Below, one piece after another: positions 9,233-18,660 of a DNA stretch of 64,000 nucleotides. The notes beneath the pieces were generated by a model. That model worked only from the letters and a program-made list of their open reading frames with translations. It was not told the DNA's origin and searched no databases. The translations under genes and the position numbers were made by a program. The stretch is from Photorhabdus akhurstii (lineage in GTDB: Bacteria; Pseudomonadota; Gammaproteobacteria; Enterobacterales; Enterobacteriaceae), in contig NZ_RCWE01000016.1 of assembly GCF_018448925.1 (NCBI RefSeq), positions 41,799 to 105,798 on the forward strand. The letters run 5' to 3'. Numbering within the stretch: the first letter of the stretch is position 1; every line of letters starts with the position of its first letter.

Positions 9233-10003
9233 TTATAATTGAGTAACGATTCCGTAACTTTGTTTATCTCCTACTTGTATAGGATAACTACCGTTAAACA
9301 ACCCTTTTCCGATTGGCCAAGGACGATGATAAAGTAACGTAGAATATTTTACCCCAAGTAATCGAGGGGTATCGAGGTAGAAGGGAATTTCAGCGAAAAT
9401 ATATGGTAACGCTTTATATACTAATTGTAGGTCAATTAGACCAAAGTATTGCCCGGTACCTTTTAGTCGCCCTTTTATGGCTTGAAAGGACATATCAATA
9501 CAAATTTTTTTAAAAGATTCTGATTCATTAAACGCGTTTTCAACTTGTGTTTTAAGAGATTGATAGTCATGGTTTAGTGCGAAGTCACTAAATTGAATGA
9601 CTCTGATTTGCTTACTTTTTAGCATTGCTATGGACATCGCATAATCAAGGTTACATAAATGACGTCTAATTTCTCGTTGTGTTTTCTTGATTGCCTTAGC
9701 ATTCTCAGTTCCACCAGCGACTAAAAGGCGTGAAGCTTCACGTTCACAAGGTAACAATATGTCGACTTGCTGGAAGTAATGACTTGACCACTGAATAAGG
9801 TCCACTACATAGTCCTTTGAAAAACGCGAGTTAAAGGGGCTTATCCCTATTAGCGCGTGGTCGCCTTTTTGAATAATTTGGCCACAACGAGGGGTTTCAC
9901 CTTGGACAATAAATGATGGTGAATTCTCGTGCAGCAATGTTGAATGGAGTGGTAATATCTGATTGTTCGTTTCTTTTAAGAATTTTTTTTCAGTAGATAA
10001 CAT
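9233..10003 (-). CDS. tRNA-dependent cyclodipeptide synthase, NYH type
   Basis: Hijacks two aminoacyl-tRNAs to make a 2,5-diketopiperazine in the cytoplasm. The signature HALIGISPFNSRFS gives the catalytic Ser and the following Asn. The Tyr and Glu equivalent to AlbC Tyr178/Glu182 are in LPYIFAEIPFY, and LLYHRPWPI carries the Tyr-His pair, so it falls in the NYH subfamily. A Photorhabdus CDPS (Plu0297) has been reported to make mainly leucine-containing products; this is probably its orthologue. I choose the ATG at 10003 because GGAAAG is 9 nt upstream; ATG 10009 is too close to it. It is followed by the CypX-like P450, which fits a cyclo(Leu-Leu)-type substrate. Confidence 0.88.
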   Translation of the reverse strand: MLSTEKKFLKETNNQILPLHSTLLHENSPSFIVQGETPRCGQIIQKGDHALIGISPFNSRFSKDYVVDLIQWSSHYFQQVDILLPCEREASRLLVAGGTENAKAIKKTQREIRRHLCNLDYAMSIAMLKSKQIRVIQFSDFALNHDYQSLKTQVENAFNESESFKKICIDMSFQAIKGRLKGTGQYFGLIDLQLVYKALPYIFAEIPFYLDTPRLLGVKYSTLLYHRPWPIGKGLFNGSYPIQVGDKQSYGIVTQL

Positions 10004-10009
10004 TTCCAT

Positions 10010-10713
10010 TGACTTTCCATTTTTTTAATGTGATCCCGCATAATCCTGGTATGAATTTTTTAATTTTTATATAGGTTCATTACATCTCCATTAAGATATT
10101 TATACAGAAATTTGATCTAACTTAATCTCGTAAAAATGTCAAAAATTATCGAAAGTCAGAGTTAGATAAACCCCATTTCGAATCGATCAACGAATTGATG
10201 TTAAATGAGTTTTTACCGATTCAGGTTGCTGTTGAGAAAGTGATACGAAAATCGGGTACAAAAATGCATCGTCATCCTTGGAGACAAGATAGCATTCTCT
10301 AATAAGGAGGTTGTTCAGATAACAACACCTAATGCTGTATTTTTAACTTTATGTCAACATGCTTCGCCATATTAGTCATGTGGCGACTTTATCTGAGTAT
10401 ATTGAAAGATATTCTGTTTATATGGCTAGAATAATGGCAAGAAGATATAACTATTTTTCTTTGGTAAATTTATCGGATTTTATTGATAAATTTAAAAATC
10501 CATATATAAATTATGCTATTTAACTTGAGTTTTATTTAATCTCTTGTGTCAGTAATCCTGTAGAAAAATTACGTATATACTAATAATATCATAGTAAAAA
10601 ATAACATTTAATTACTATCCGTGATATTTAATTTATCCATCTGAGAAATATCTCTCATTCATTAAATGACTTGATTGAAAAAACGTAAGAATGGTGTATG
10701 AATATTATCTTCT
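10010..10713. other. Intergenic region with a short degenerate reading frame
   Basis: About 700 AT-rich bases. A stretch near 10170-10303 reads without stops on the plus strand (QVAVEKVIRKSGTKMHRHPW in part) but has no recognisable family and looks like a gene remnant. The last 150 bases repeat the sequence found again upstream of 12380. No other gene is seen. Confidence 0.5.
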
Positions 10714-10945
10714 ATGAACATCAAATGGAATGTAAATGTGGAATTAAATGATATAGGTAACACAGTTTTACTTGAAATTAATAAGTTTAGAATAAACGGC
10801 AATCGAGTATTTTCAAAGTGTGAATATCAAAATTCTATCAGTAGACATAAAGATAGGATATTTTTGCATATCGTTAATACGTTAGGAAAAGAAGTTAAGA
10901 TACGGCCAAACATGACATTGATTGACTGTTCGACAGGAAATATTG
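10568..10945 (+). repeat. Direct repeat, copy A (upstream region and 5' end of PLP gene)
   Basis: From ATTACGTATATACTAATAAT to the start of the PLP gene, this stretch repeats the sequence at 12180-12606, with about 60 bases missing in this copy. It marks one end of a segmental duplication covering the PLP enzyme, exporter and ligase genes. Confidence 0.85.
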
Positions 10946-11058
10946 AGACAGGTGAGATTAAATATGAATCCGCAATAACAAAAGGAATCCAATGTCGGAA
11001 ATTTACTTTTTGGAATAAGAGAATAATAGGTGATATATGTCTTCACATAGTGGTGTAG
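10714..11058 (+). pseudogene. Truncated copy of the fold-II PLP enzyme gene
   Basis: The first about 75 codons match the intact gene at 12380 almost residue for residue (MNIKWNVNVELNDIGNTVLL, then KIRPNMTLIDCSTGN). The NPTGSHKDR active-site segment has decayed to NSISRHKDR. After STGN the frame jumps to sequence that in the intact cluster lies just before the exporter (ATGTCGGAAATTTACTTTTT). A deletion of about 1.3 kb has therefore removed the rest of the PLP gene and the whole phosphoribosyltransferase gene. The remaining 114-codon frame overlaps the exporter start and is unlikely to be functional. Confidence 0.85.
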
Positions 11059-11957
11059 TATATGGGGTTATTTTTTGCCTTATCAGTGCAGCATTTGATG
11101 TGTTTGTTGCGTATTTAACACAATCGATAAACTCAGCTATTGTCATATTCTATTGTTTCACATCATCTACTTTATTATTTATGATGATAAGCATTTTCAA
11201 AGGGATTGATCAATTAATTGAAAAGATCCGCAAAAATTTTTTATTGGTGGTGATTATTAATGTCTCAATTTTACTAAATTGGGGAGGATTAATCATTGCG
11301 CTACGTTTTCTTGAACCTGCAATAGTGGGTGTCGCTTCAGTAGCTTGCGGCCCTGCGATAACTATCCTTCTCTCATCTTTTATCGATAAAGACGAAGCAA
11401 AAACAGAAAAATTGGAAGTTGTCATATCCTGGTTAGTTCTCATTGGGGTAGGTGTGATGCTGGTAAATTCATTTTTGGGAAATAGTGGGTTTTCATCAAC
11501 TTCAATTCAGGACAGGATTATTGGTATTGTTAGTGTGATATTTGGCGCCATAGGAACAGTATTATACACTATTTTTTCTAAGAAATTATTCAAGGAGAAA
11601 TGGCAAACGTATGAGATATTGTCTGTTAGAAGTATTTTAATGGTAGTACTTTCATTTTTTTATGTTTCAGTATCCAGTGTTTCTCTTAGTTTAGATATCG
11701 ATATGATTCTTCCGATGTCGATTCTTGTTATCGTTGGACATTTACTTCCAATCTATCTAGTATTAAAGACAATTAATGCCATTACCCCTCTTCATGTCTC
11801 TTTGTTATTTCTGCTAATACCTGTATTTACGATCATTTTTCAATATCTTGATTCACGTATAGCGTTTTCTGTTGAAAGTTTGATTGCAGCTTCGGTTATA
11901 GTTTCTTTATTAATCATTCTTGGGGTGAGTAAGATAAAAAAGACAAATAGGGTATAG
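11037..11957 (+). CDS. EamA/DMT-family transporter, copy 1
   Basis: Integral inner-membrane protein of 306 residues with about ten hydrophobic segments, arranged as two EamA repeats. It starts GVVYGVIFCLISAAFDVFVA and ends with the basic tail KIKKTNRV. It is nearly identical to the copy at 14015, with differences concentrated in a few loops. AGGTGA precedes ATG 11037. In this duplicate its two neighbouring biosynthetic genes are wrecked while this frame stays fully open, suggesting it is kept for export or self-protection. The substrate is unknown; it probably exports the product of the adjacent enzymes. Confidence 0.85.
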   Translation: MSSHSGVVYGVIFCLISAAFDVFVAYLTQSINSAIVIFYCFTSSTLLFMMISIFKGIDQLIEKIRKNFLLVVIINVSILLNWGGLIIALRFLEPAIVGVASVACGPAITILLSSFIDKDEAKTEKLEVVISWLVLIGVGVMLVNSFLGNSGFSSTSIQDRIIGIVSVIFGAIGTVLYTIFSKKLFKEKWQTYEILSVRSILMVVLSFFYVSVSSVSLSLDIDMILPMSILVIVGHLLPIYLVLKTINAITPLHVSLLFLLIPVFTIIFQYLDSRIAFSVESLIAASVIVSLLIILGVSKIKKTNRV

Positions 11958-11958
11958 A

Positions 11959-12080
11959 ATGAAAAAGACTGCTATTGTAGATGATTTTTCTTTTGGTAAG
12001 GTTATGGTTAATGATTTTATAGTGTAATTACAAAGATGCCCCTTTTTCTATGAGGCTGCTTTTTGTGCTGATGAAAATAA
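11959..12080 (+). pseudogene. Remnant of the ATP-grasp ligase gene
   Basis: ATG 11959 begins MKKTAIVDDFSFGK, matching the N-terminus of the intact ligase (MKKVAIVDGFSSGK). It then jumps to VNDFIV, which corresponds to ANDFMA about 330 codons further on, and stops. The following bases (GCCCCTTTTTCTATGAGGCT) still resemble the 3' part of the intact gene. An internal deletion of about 1 kb is inferred. Confidence 0.8.
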
Positions 12081-12379
12081 GTAATTATTTAAAGGAATAT
12101 GGACATGTTTACTTCTAGAGTAAACATGTTGTTTTTATTATATAAACTTACTCAATTAATCAAGAAAGTCCATATGTAAATTACGTATATACTAATAATA
12201 TCATAGTAAAAAAATAACAATTAATTATTATTAATGATATTTAATGTATTTATTCTTATCCCTCTATTTTATTAATTTCATGATAAATAAGGCTTAATTT
12301 ATCCATCTGAGAAATATCTCTCATTCATTAAATGACTTGATTGAAAAAACATAAGAATGGTGTATGAATATTATCTTCT
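12081..12379. other. Intergenic region and second copy of the direct repeat
   Basis: AT-rich, no gene. From 12180 on it repeats the region before 10714, including TTACGTATATACTAATAAT and CATCTGAGAAATATCTCTC, and so probably carries the promoter of the intact cluster. The conservation between copies is consistent with a duplicated promoter. Confidence 0.6.
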
Positions 12380-13345
12380 ATGAACATCAAATGGAATGTA
12401 AATGTGAAATTAAATAACATAGGTAACACGATTTTACTCGAACTTGATAAGTTTAGAATAAACGGTAATCGAGTATTTTCGAAGTGTGAATATCGAAATC
12501 CTACTGGCAGCCATAAAGATAGGACATTTTTGCATATCGTTAATACATTAGAAAAAGAAGGTAAGATACGGCCAGGCATGACATTGATCGACTGTTCGAC
12601 TGGCAATGGCGGGGCGGCACTAGCATGGATAGGAAGAGAGAAAGGGTATAAGGTCAAGATATTTATGCCGGAAGGCATGACAGATGAGCGTAAAGAGCAA
12701 ATAAGATCTTATGGTGCGGAAATTTATGAGACACCAAAGGAACTGTTTCTGAATGGGGCTGTTTCGGCAGCAAAAGATTGTGCTGAAAGCGGAGATGATG
12801 TCTTTTTTCTTGACCAATCAGGTACAACCTTAAATAAGGAAGCTTGGAATATATGTGGAGAGGAGATCGTCAAAGAATTAAAAGAAAATAATCTTATTCC
12901 AGATTATTTTATTTGCTCGATAGGTACAGGTGGAACTTTCTCAGGAATTGCCGAAATATTAAAAAGAGAATATAGCAATATAAAAACAATTGGTATTGAA
13001 GTAAATAGTTCTGCGCCATTATATGCACTGAGAAACGGCCTTCATTTTGAACATCATAATCATAATTTGATGGGGCTTGGCGCGGGTGTTCTTTCGGTCA
13101 ATACTGTCCAAGAATTAATTGATGAGGTATATACAGTAGAGGGGGATGATGCATGGAAAAGAATGAAAGAATTTATATTAAGCGATGATCTTGGTATAGG
13201 TCCTACCTGTGGTGCTAATTTACTAGTATGTGAGAGGATGCTGCAAAAAGTGCATAATAAAGTATTCATTACGTTATTCTTTGATAGTGCATGGAAATAT
13301 AAAAGTCGTTGGGATGGTATTTATCCTGAATATAAGGCAGATTGA
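12380..13345 (+). CDS. Fold-type II PLP enzyme, cysteine-synthase-like
   Basis: A 321-residue relative of O-acetylserine sulfhydrylase and cystathionine beta-synthase. The PLP lysine is in NPTGSHKDR near residue 43, the substrate/PLP loop is STGNGG near 72, and the phosphate-binding glycine loop is SIGTGGTFSGIAE near 180. Members catalyse beta-replacement or elimination on activated serine; siderophore and antibiotic clusters use them to make non-standard amino acids. It stands first in a tightly spaced cluster, 2 nt before the phosphoribosyltransferase ATG. No clear ribosome site precedes ATG 12380; a 17-codon overlapping frame starting at 12364 could allow coupled translation. Nucleophile and product are unknown. 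Confidence 0.82.
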   Translation: MNIKWNVNVKLNNIGNTILLELDKFRINGNRVFSKCEYRNPTGSHKDRTFLHIVNTLEKEGKIRPGMTLIDCSTGNGGAALAWIGREKGYKVKIFMPEGMTDERKEQIRSYGAEIYETPKELFLNGAVSAAKDCAESGDDVFFLDQSGTTLNKEAWNICGEEIVKELKENNLIPDYFICSIGTGGTFSGIAEILKREYSNIKTIGIEVNSSAPLYALRNGLHFEHHNHNLMGLGAGVLSVNTVQELIDEVYTVEGDDAWKRMKEFILSDDLGIGPTCGANLLVCERMLQKVHNKVFITLFFDSAWKYKSRWDGIYPEYKAD

Positions 13346-13347
13346 AA

Positions 13348-13911
13348 ATGTTATTAGAAGATGTTTATGAAAACGCAAGGGTTGTTAATTCGGGGAGAGC
13401 ACTTACAACAGTTAATGAATTTACAGATCAATTACCTGCATTGAGGCCCCAGGTTTTGATCGAGGTTGCTCATAGAATAATCCAATTAATGGATCTTAAA
13501 GTAGATAAAATTGTTACAGAAGAAGATAAAGGCGCTCCACTGGCAACAGCTATCTCCCTCCTTACAGGAATACCATTAGCAATGGCTAGGTGGTATCCCT
13601 ATTGTTTGGACGAGATGAATAATACTGTTGTACAGATCAGCTCTGAATATTTTGAGGGAAAAATGTATCTCAATGGAATAGAGCCAGGTGATCGCGTCTC
13701 TATTATTGATGATACGTTAAGTACTGGAGGGGCAGTGATATCCCTTATAGAAGCGGTACAAAAGAGAGGGGGTGAGATTAAAGATGTTATCTGTGCGGTA
13801 GAGAAAATCCAGAATAATGGTAAAAATAAGGTGAAAGATAAAACGGGCATAGAGGTGAAAACGATTATGAAAATTTATCTTGATCATAAAAGTGTTAAGG
13901 TTATTGATTAA
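13348..13911 (+). CDS. Purine-type phosphoribosyltransferase
   Basis: A 187-residue type I PRTase. The PRPP-binding motif is SIIDDTLSTGGAVISLI near residue 118, preceded by VTEEDKGAPLATAISL and YLNGIEPGDR. The overall pattern recalls archaeal hypoxanthine/guanine PRTases and their bacterial relatives rather than E. coli Apt. ATG 13348 has AAGG 9 nt upstream; a TTG two codons earlier overlaps the PLP-gene stop. Within this cluster it may attach or release a nucleobase or similar ring using PRPP. That role is inference; the fold is clear. Confidence 0.82.
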   Translation: MLLEDVYENARVVNSGRALTTVNEFTDQLPALRPQVLIEVAHRIIQLMDLKVDKIVTEEDKGAPLATAISLLTGIPLAMARWYPYCLDEMNNTVVQISSEYFEGKMYLNGIEPGDRVSIIDDTLSTGGAVISLIEAVQKRGGEIKDVICAVEKIQNNGKNKVKDKTGIEVKTIMKIYLDHKSVKVID

Positions 13912-14014
13912 TAACAAATATGAAGACAATAACGATTAAAGATGAATTTGCAATAATAAGAGGGCTCTAATGTCGGAAATTTACTTTTTAGAATAAAAGA
14001 ACGATAGGTGATAT

Positions 14015-14935
14015 ATGTATTCGTATAATGGCGTAGTATATGGGGTTGTTTTTTGCCTCATCAGTGCAGCATTTGATGTGTTTGTTGCGTATCTAACGCA
14101 ATCGATAAATTCAGCTATTGTTATCTTTTATTGCTTCGTATCATCTACTTTGTTGTTTGTGATGATAAGTATTTGCAAAGGGATTAATCAATTAATCGTG
14201 AAGATCCGCAATAACACCTTATTGGTGTTAATTGTTAATGTCTCAATTTTACTAAATTGGGGAGGATTAATCATTGCGCTACGCTTTCTTGAGCCTGCAA
14301 TAGTAGGTGTTGCTTCAGTGGCTTGCGGCCCTGCAATCACTATCCTCCTCTCATCTTTTATCGATAAAAGCGAGGCAAAAACAGAAAAATTGGAAGTTGT
14401 CATATCCTGGTTAGTTCTCATTGGGGTAGGTGTGATGCTGGTAAATTCATTCTTAGGAAATAGTGGATTATCATCAACCTCAATTCAGGACAGGATTATT
14501 GGTATTGTTAGTGTGATACTTAGTGCTGTAGGAACAGTATTATACACTATTTTTTCTAAGAAATTATTCAAGGAAAAATGGCAAACATATGAGATATTGT
14601 CTGTTAGAAATATTTTAATGGTAGTAATTTCATTTTGTTATATTTCAATATCCGATGTTTCTCTTAGCTTGGATATTGAGATGATTCTTCCGATGTTAAT
14701 TCTGGTTATAGTCGGACACTTACTTCCAATCTATCTCGTACAGAAAACAATTAATGCCATTACCCCGCTTCATGTCTCTTTGTTATTTTTGTTAATACCT
14801 GTATTTACGATTCTTTTTCAATATCTTGACTCACGTATAGCGTTTTCTGTTGAAAGTCTGATCGCAGTTTCGGTTATAGTTTCTTTATTAACTATTCTTG
14901 GTGTGAGTAAGATAAAAAAGACAAATAGGGTATAA
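14015..14935 (+). CDS. EamA/DMT-family transporter, copy 2
   Basis: A 306-residue inner-membrane protein with about ten membrane segments, nearly identical to the product at 11037. AGGTGA precedes ATG 14015. The 100 bases between it and the PRTase gene contain a degenerate stretch also present in copy 1. It is followed after 11 nt by the ATP-grasp gene. Probable exporter of the cluster's product; substrate unknown. Confidence 0.87.
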   Translation: MYSYNGVVYGVVFCLISAAFDVFVAYLTQSINSAIVIFYCFVSSTLLFVMISICKGINQLIVKIRNNTLLVLIVNVSILLNWGGLIIALRFLEPAIVGVASVACGPAITILLSSFIDKSEAKTEKLEVVISWLVLIGVGVMLVNSFLGNSGLSSTSIQDRIIGIVSVILSAVGTVLYTIFSKKLFKEKWQTYEILSVRNILMVVISFCYISISDVSLSLDIEMILPMLILVIVGHLLPIYLVQKTINAITPLHVSLLFLLIPVFTILFQYLDSRIAFSVESLIAVSVIVSLLTILGVSKIKKTNRV

Positions 14936-14946
14936 CGAGGTATAAA

Positions 14947-16194
14947 ATGAAAAAGGTTGCTATTGTAGATGGTTTTTCTTCCGGTAAATTTATGGCTAAA
15001 GCGTTGTATGAGAAAGGGTGTTATCTCTTGCATATAGCTTCGAAACCGGATTTACATAGTTATTATTATAAAGGATTTGATTATTCAATCTACCAAGAGC
15101 GCCATGTTCACGACACGATAGAAGATACAGTCAACTTCCTTAAAAAACAGGAAGTTGAATTTATTATTGCCGGGAGTGAAAGTGGTGTTTCGCTTGCTGA
15201 TGAGCTTAATAATCATTTTGAATTGAATTATAGAAATGATTTTGCTAAGACATCTGCAAGGCGCAATAAATATGAGATGATTGATACACTGAAAAAATGT
15301 GGAATTCCTGCGGCTGAGCAAGGCAGATTTTCAGATTGGCCTGCTGCGGAACAATGGATTAAAGCCTTTAATAATTTTCCTGTGGTACTTAAGCCATTAG
15401 AGAGTGCAGGCTCTGATGGTGTTTATATTTGTAAAGATGTGCACTCTGCTAAGGAAGCTTTTCATAAAATACTGGGAAAATCTAATAAACTTAATCTCTG
15501 TAATCATCAGGTTTTAATACAAGAATTTCTTAACGGAACTGAATATGTCGTTAATATGGTGTCGCTTAATCGTCACCAATTAATTACCGAAGTAGTAAAA
15601 TATAAGAAACGCAAACTTGATACTGGTAGTATAATTTATGATATTGATGACATTATCGATTCCTCTTATCCAGAATATAATGTTTTAGTAGAATATACGA
15701 GAAAAGTTGTCATTGCTTTAGGTATATTTAATGGCCCCAGTCATGCGGAAGTGATGTTAACACCTGATGGTCCAAAACTTGTTGAAATTGCCGCGAGAAT
15801 AGACGGAATATTACGACCGACGATAGCAAAATTAACAACAGGTTTAGGACAAATTAGGGCTGCTGCCATGTCTGTTGTTGAACCAGAAAATTTCTATAAG
15901 GCTATACAAAGAGAAGCTTATACTCTGATTAATCATTCCTATAATGTATGCTTGATTAATCATCGTCCTGGCGTATTTACGGCTAATGATTTTATGGCAG
16001 AACTAAAGAAATTGCCCTCTTTTTGTGAAGCTATTTTTTATGTTGATGAAGGTGATGAAATCGAAATAACTAAAGATGTTTTTAGCCAACCTGGGACAGT
16101 TTACTTAGTTCATCATGATAAGAATGTTATCCAGCAAGATTACGAAAAAATTAGGAGAATGGAAGAACTGGGTGGGTATTTGAAACCTATTTAG
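14947..16194 (+). CDS. ATP-grasp amino-acid ligase
   Basis: A 415-residue ATP-grasp protein resembling carboxylate-amine ligases that make dipeptides and peptide-like antibiotics. The ATP lysine and glycine loop are in PVVLKPLESAGSDGVYI near residue 140, the lid segment is LIQEFLNGTEYVVNM near 190, and the metal-binding strand is AEVMLTPDGPKLVEIAARI near 275. The second metal position reads Ala where many family members have Asn, as in some BacD-like ligases. GAGG lies 7 nt before ATG 14947. It probably joins the amino acid made by the PLP enzyme to another acid or amine. Last gene of the cluster. Confidence 0.85.
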   Translation: MKKVAIVDGFSSGKFMAKALYEKGCYLLHIASKPDLHSYYYKGFDYSIYQERHVHDTIEDTVNFLKKQEVEFIIAGSESGVSLADELNNHFELNYRNDFAKTSARRNKYEMIDTLKKCGIPAAEQGRFSDWPAAEQWIKAFNNFPVVLKPLESAGSDGVYICKDVHSAKEAFHKILGKSNKLNLCNHQVLIQEFLNGTEYVVNMVSLNRHQLITEVVKYKKRKLDTGSIIYDIDDIIDSSYPEYNVLVEYTRKVVIALGIFNGPSHAEVMLTPDGPKLVEIAARIDGILRPTIAKLTTGLGQIRAAAMSVVEPENFYKAIQREAYTLINHSYNVCLINHRPGVFTANDFMAELKKLPSFCEAIFYVDEGDEIEITKDVFSQPGTVYLVHHDKNVIQQDYEKIRRMEELGGYLKPI

Positions 16195-16822
16195 AATTAT
16201 ATGTCAGATAATAATAATGGTCGCTAACCAGAGAGGCGTTATATTTTCCAGTAAATTTCTGGCTCTGGCGGCTATAAACTATCAATGGATAAGACTAGAT
16301 TTAGTCGTTTAGATATTATCTAAATTTACCGGTAAACCGTTAATGAAACCCAAGGTGATGGAAAGTAGAAATAGATAAACTAGTAACAGGTTTTTGTATT
16401 TATTTATATAACTGATGTTATACTTATTGGATTAACTTTTCAGGTACCGATTTTATTCGGAGCACAGCATTTTATACCAGTTATCATCTTTTCTCGTGAA
16501 ATAATCGTTTACTAATTAATCAAACAACCACAAATTTTGCGCCCAGGTTAATAGTGATTAGTACTATCGCTATGTGCTTTTTATGGTCTTTTTGTCTATA
16601 AAATGTGTTCTTTGTCATATTTTTGTGCTAACTATGTTAATTATTAGTTTCCTTTGTGTTTTCCTGTTGTTTGTGACATCTGTTGAGATCTTATTGACGC
16701 AAGAGACAACAGTTGTTTAATTGATAAGCTGAAAATAATAAACAAAACCTAAACAGCGCAGTTTCGGACAGGAAGTGCAGATTCTGGCTGTACACAACAA
16801 CATCACAAATGGAGTGCAAGAA
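16195..16822. other. Long leader/promoter region of dppA
   Basis: About 630 AT-rich bases with no gene. It contains a small palindrome (TTACCGGTAA near 16326) and, near its right end, a plausible dpp promoter. The large distance is consistent with an extended 5' leader; in enterobacteria the dppA leader is a GcvB small-RNA target (established in E. coli/Salmonella), but I did not confirm a pairing site here. Confidence 0.5.
16694..16721 (+). promoter_or_regulatory. Candidate dpp promoter
   Basis: TTGACG at 16694-16699 and TTTAAT at 16716-16721 are separated by 16 nt, about 100 nt before ATG of dppA. Confidence 0.4.
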
Positions 16823-18433
16823 ATGACTACTTTCTCTAAAAGAGCGAAGTTATTGAAGCTAGGGGTCAGCTTAGTTGCATTGGCAGTAACCGCCAGCGTT
16901 CAGGCAAAAACATTGGTTTACTGTTCCGAAGGCTCACCGGAAGGCTTTAGTCCACAATTATTCACTGCCGGTACAAGCTATGACGCCAGCTCTGTACCGC
17001 TGTATAACCGTTTGGTTGAGTTCAAAGCCGGTACCACCGAAATCATACCTGGGCTGGCGGAGAGATGGGATATCAGTGATGATGGCAAGACATATACTTT
17101 CCATCTGCGCAAAGGCGTTAAATGGCATGAGAATAAAGAGTTCAAACCCACTCGTGATTTTAATGCTGATGATGTGATCTACTCTTTCATGCGTCAAAAA
17201 GATGAAAATCACCCATACCATAAAGTCTCTGGTGGTAGCTATGAGTATTTCATTGGCATGGGCATGAGTGAGATGATCGATAAGATTGTAAAAGTTGACG
17301 ATTATACTGTCCGGTTTGAACTGACCCGTCCAGAAGCCCCGTTCCTGGCTGACATAGGGATGGATTTCGCCTCTATTATGTCCGCGGAATATGCAGATAA
17401 AATGATGAAAGCCGGTACGCCGGAAAATGTCGATCTGAATCCAATCGGTACTGGCCCATTCCAGTTGGTTCAATATCAGAAAGATTCTCGTATCCTGTAT
17501 AAAGCGTTCAAATCCTACTGGGGTGATAAAGCGAAAGTAGATCGGTTGGTCTTCTCTATTACTCCTGATGCATCTGTTCGTTATGCAAAACTACAGAAAA
17601 ATGAATGTCAGATCATGCCATATCCAAATCCAGCGGATATTGCCCGTATGAAGAAAGATAAAGATATTGTCTTGTTAGAACAACCGGGCTTGAACGTGGG
17701 TTATGTTTCGTTCAATGTCACCAAAAAACCATTGGATAATCTTAAAGTCCGTCAGGCGTTGACGATGGCGGTCAATAAAGACGCTATCGTTGAGGCGGTT
17801 TATCAAGGAGCAGGTCAAAAAGCGAAAAACCTGATTCCACCGACAATATGGGGTTACAACGATAACATTAAAGATTATCCATATGATCCGCAAAAAGCGA
17901 AACAGTTACTCAAAGAAGCGGGTTTAGGAGATGGTTTTACTATCGATCTGTGGGCAATGCCGGTACAGCGTCCGTATAACCCAAATGCTCGTCGTATGGC
18001 GGAAATGATCCAGGCTGACTGGGCGAAAATTGGTGTGAAAGCCAAAATTGTCAGCTATGAATGGGGCGAATATCTGAAACGAGCTAAAGACGGCGAGCAT
18101 CAAATTGTGATGATGGGGTGGACCGGGGACAATGGTGATCCGGATAACTTCTTCGCAACCCTATTTAGCTGTGCGGCCAAAGAGCGGGGTTCTAACTACT
18201 CTAAATGGTGCTACAAACCATTTGAGGACATCATTCAGCCCGCGCGCGTAGCTTCTGATCACGCCAAACGTGTCGAGCTTTATAAACAGGCACAGGTTGT
18301 GATGCACGAACAGGTTCCAGCGCTGATTATCGCTCATTCCGTTGTTTATGAGCCCATTCGTAAAGAAGTTAAAGGCTATGTTGTTGAGCCATTGGGTAAT
18401 AAACACCGTTTCGATACCGTGTCCCTCGAATAA
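16823..18433 (+). CDS. dppA: Periplasmic dipeptide-binding protein
   Basis: Solute-binding component of the dipeptide ABC importer; in E. coli it also binds haem and 5-aminolevulinate. The product has 536 residues, as in E. coli (535). A Sec signal peptide spans about residues 1-28 ([20 protein letters not shown] then VQA-KT). Family segments include [30 protein letters not shown] and [10 protein letters not shown]. The true start is ATG 16823, with GGAG about 8 nt upstream; an upstream GTG at 16775 has no support. A strong hairpin separates it from dppB, explaining higher expression of the binding protein. Confidence 0.96.
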   Translation: MTTFSKRAKLLKLGVSLVALAVTASVQAKTLVYCSEGSPEGFSPQLFTAGTSYDASSVPLYNRLVEFKAGTTEIIPGLAERWDISDDGKTYTFHLRKGVKWHENKEFKPTRDFNADDVIYSFMRQKDENHPYHKVSGGSYEYFIGMGMSEMIDKIVKVDDYTVRFELTRPEAPFLADIGMDFASIMSAEYADKMMKAGTPENVDLNPIGTGPFQLVQYQKDSRILYKAFKSYWGDKAKVDRLVFSITPDASVRYAKLQKNECQIMPYPNPADIARMKKDKDIVLLEQPGLNVGYVSFNVTKKPLDNLKVRQALTMAVNKDAIVEAVYQGAGQKAKNLIPPTIWGYNDNIKDYPYDPQKAKQLLKEAGLGDGFTIDLWAMPVQRPYNPNARRMAEMIQADWAKIGVKAKIVSYEWGEYLKRAKDGEHQIVMMGWTGDNGDPDNFFATLFSCAAKERGSNYSKWCYKPFEDIIQPARVASDHAKRVELYKQAQVVMHEQVPALIIAHSVVYEPIRKEVKGYVVEPLGNKHRFDTVSLE

Positions 18434-18457
18434 TCCTATTCTTACTTTGTTGTGATA

Positions 18458-18495
18458 CGCCATCTTCCTGATTTCTAACCGAAGATGGCGGTTTT
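18458..18495 (+). terminator. Intercistronic hairpin between dppA and dppB
   Basis: A perfect 10-bp stem CGCCATCTTC / GAAGATGGCG with a 13-nt loop is followed by GTTTTC. The weak T-run fits partial termination or 3'-end protection of dppA mRNA. Confidence 0.65.
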
Positions 18496-18660
18496 CTCCA
18501 AGCGATCATAACTGGTGGAAAACTAACAAGAAAAGTAGAGGCAAGATGTTTATTACGTTGTGAGCCAAAAGATTGTGAGCCAAAGGGGGAAAGTCCTCCC
18601 CCTTATCAAGCCAAACGGCCTGAGAGCTGTAACCGGCATTTAAAAAAGAGAGTTTGGGAT

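Noticed and set aside
12364-12417. 17-codon leader peptide overlapping the PLP gene start
   Set aside because: Conserved in both duplicate copies, but they share recent ancestry and the start of the PLP gene constrains the sequence, so conservation is no evidence.
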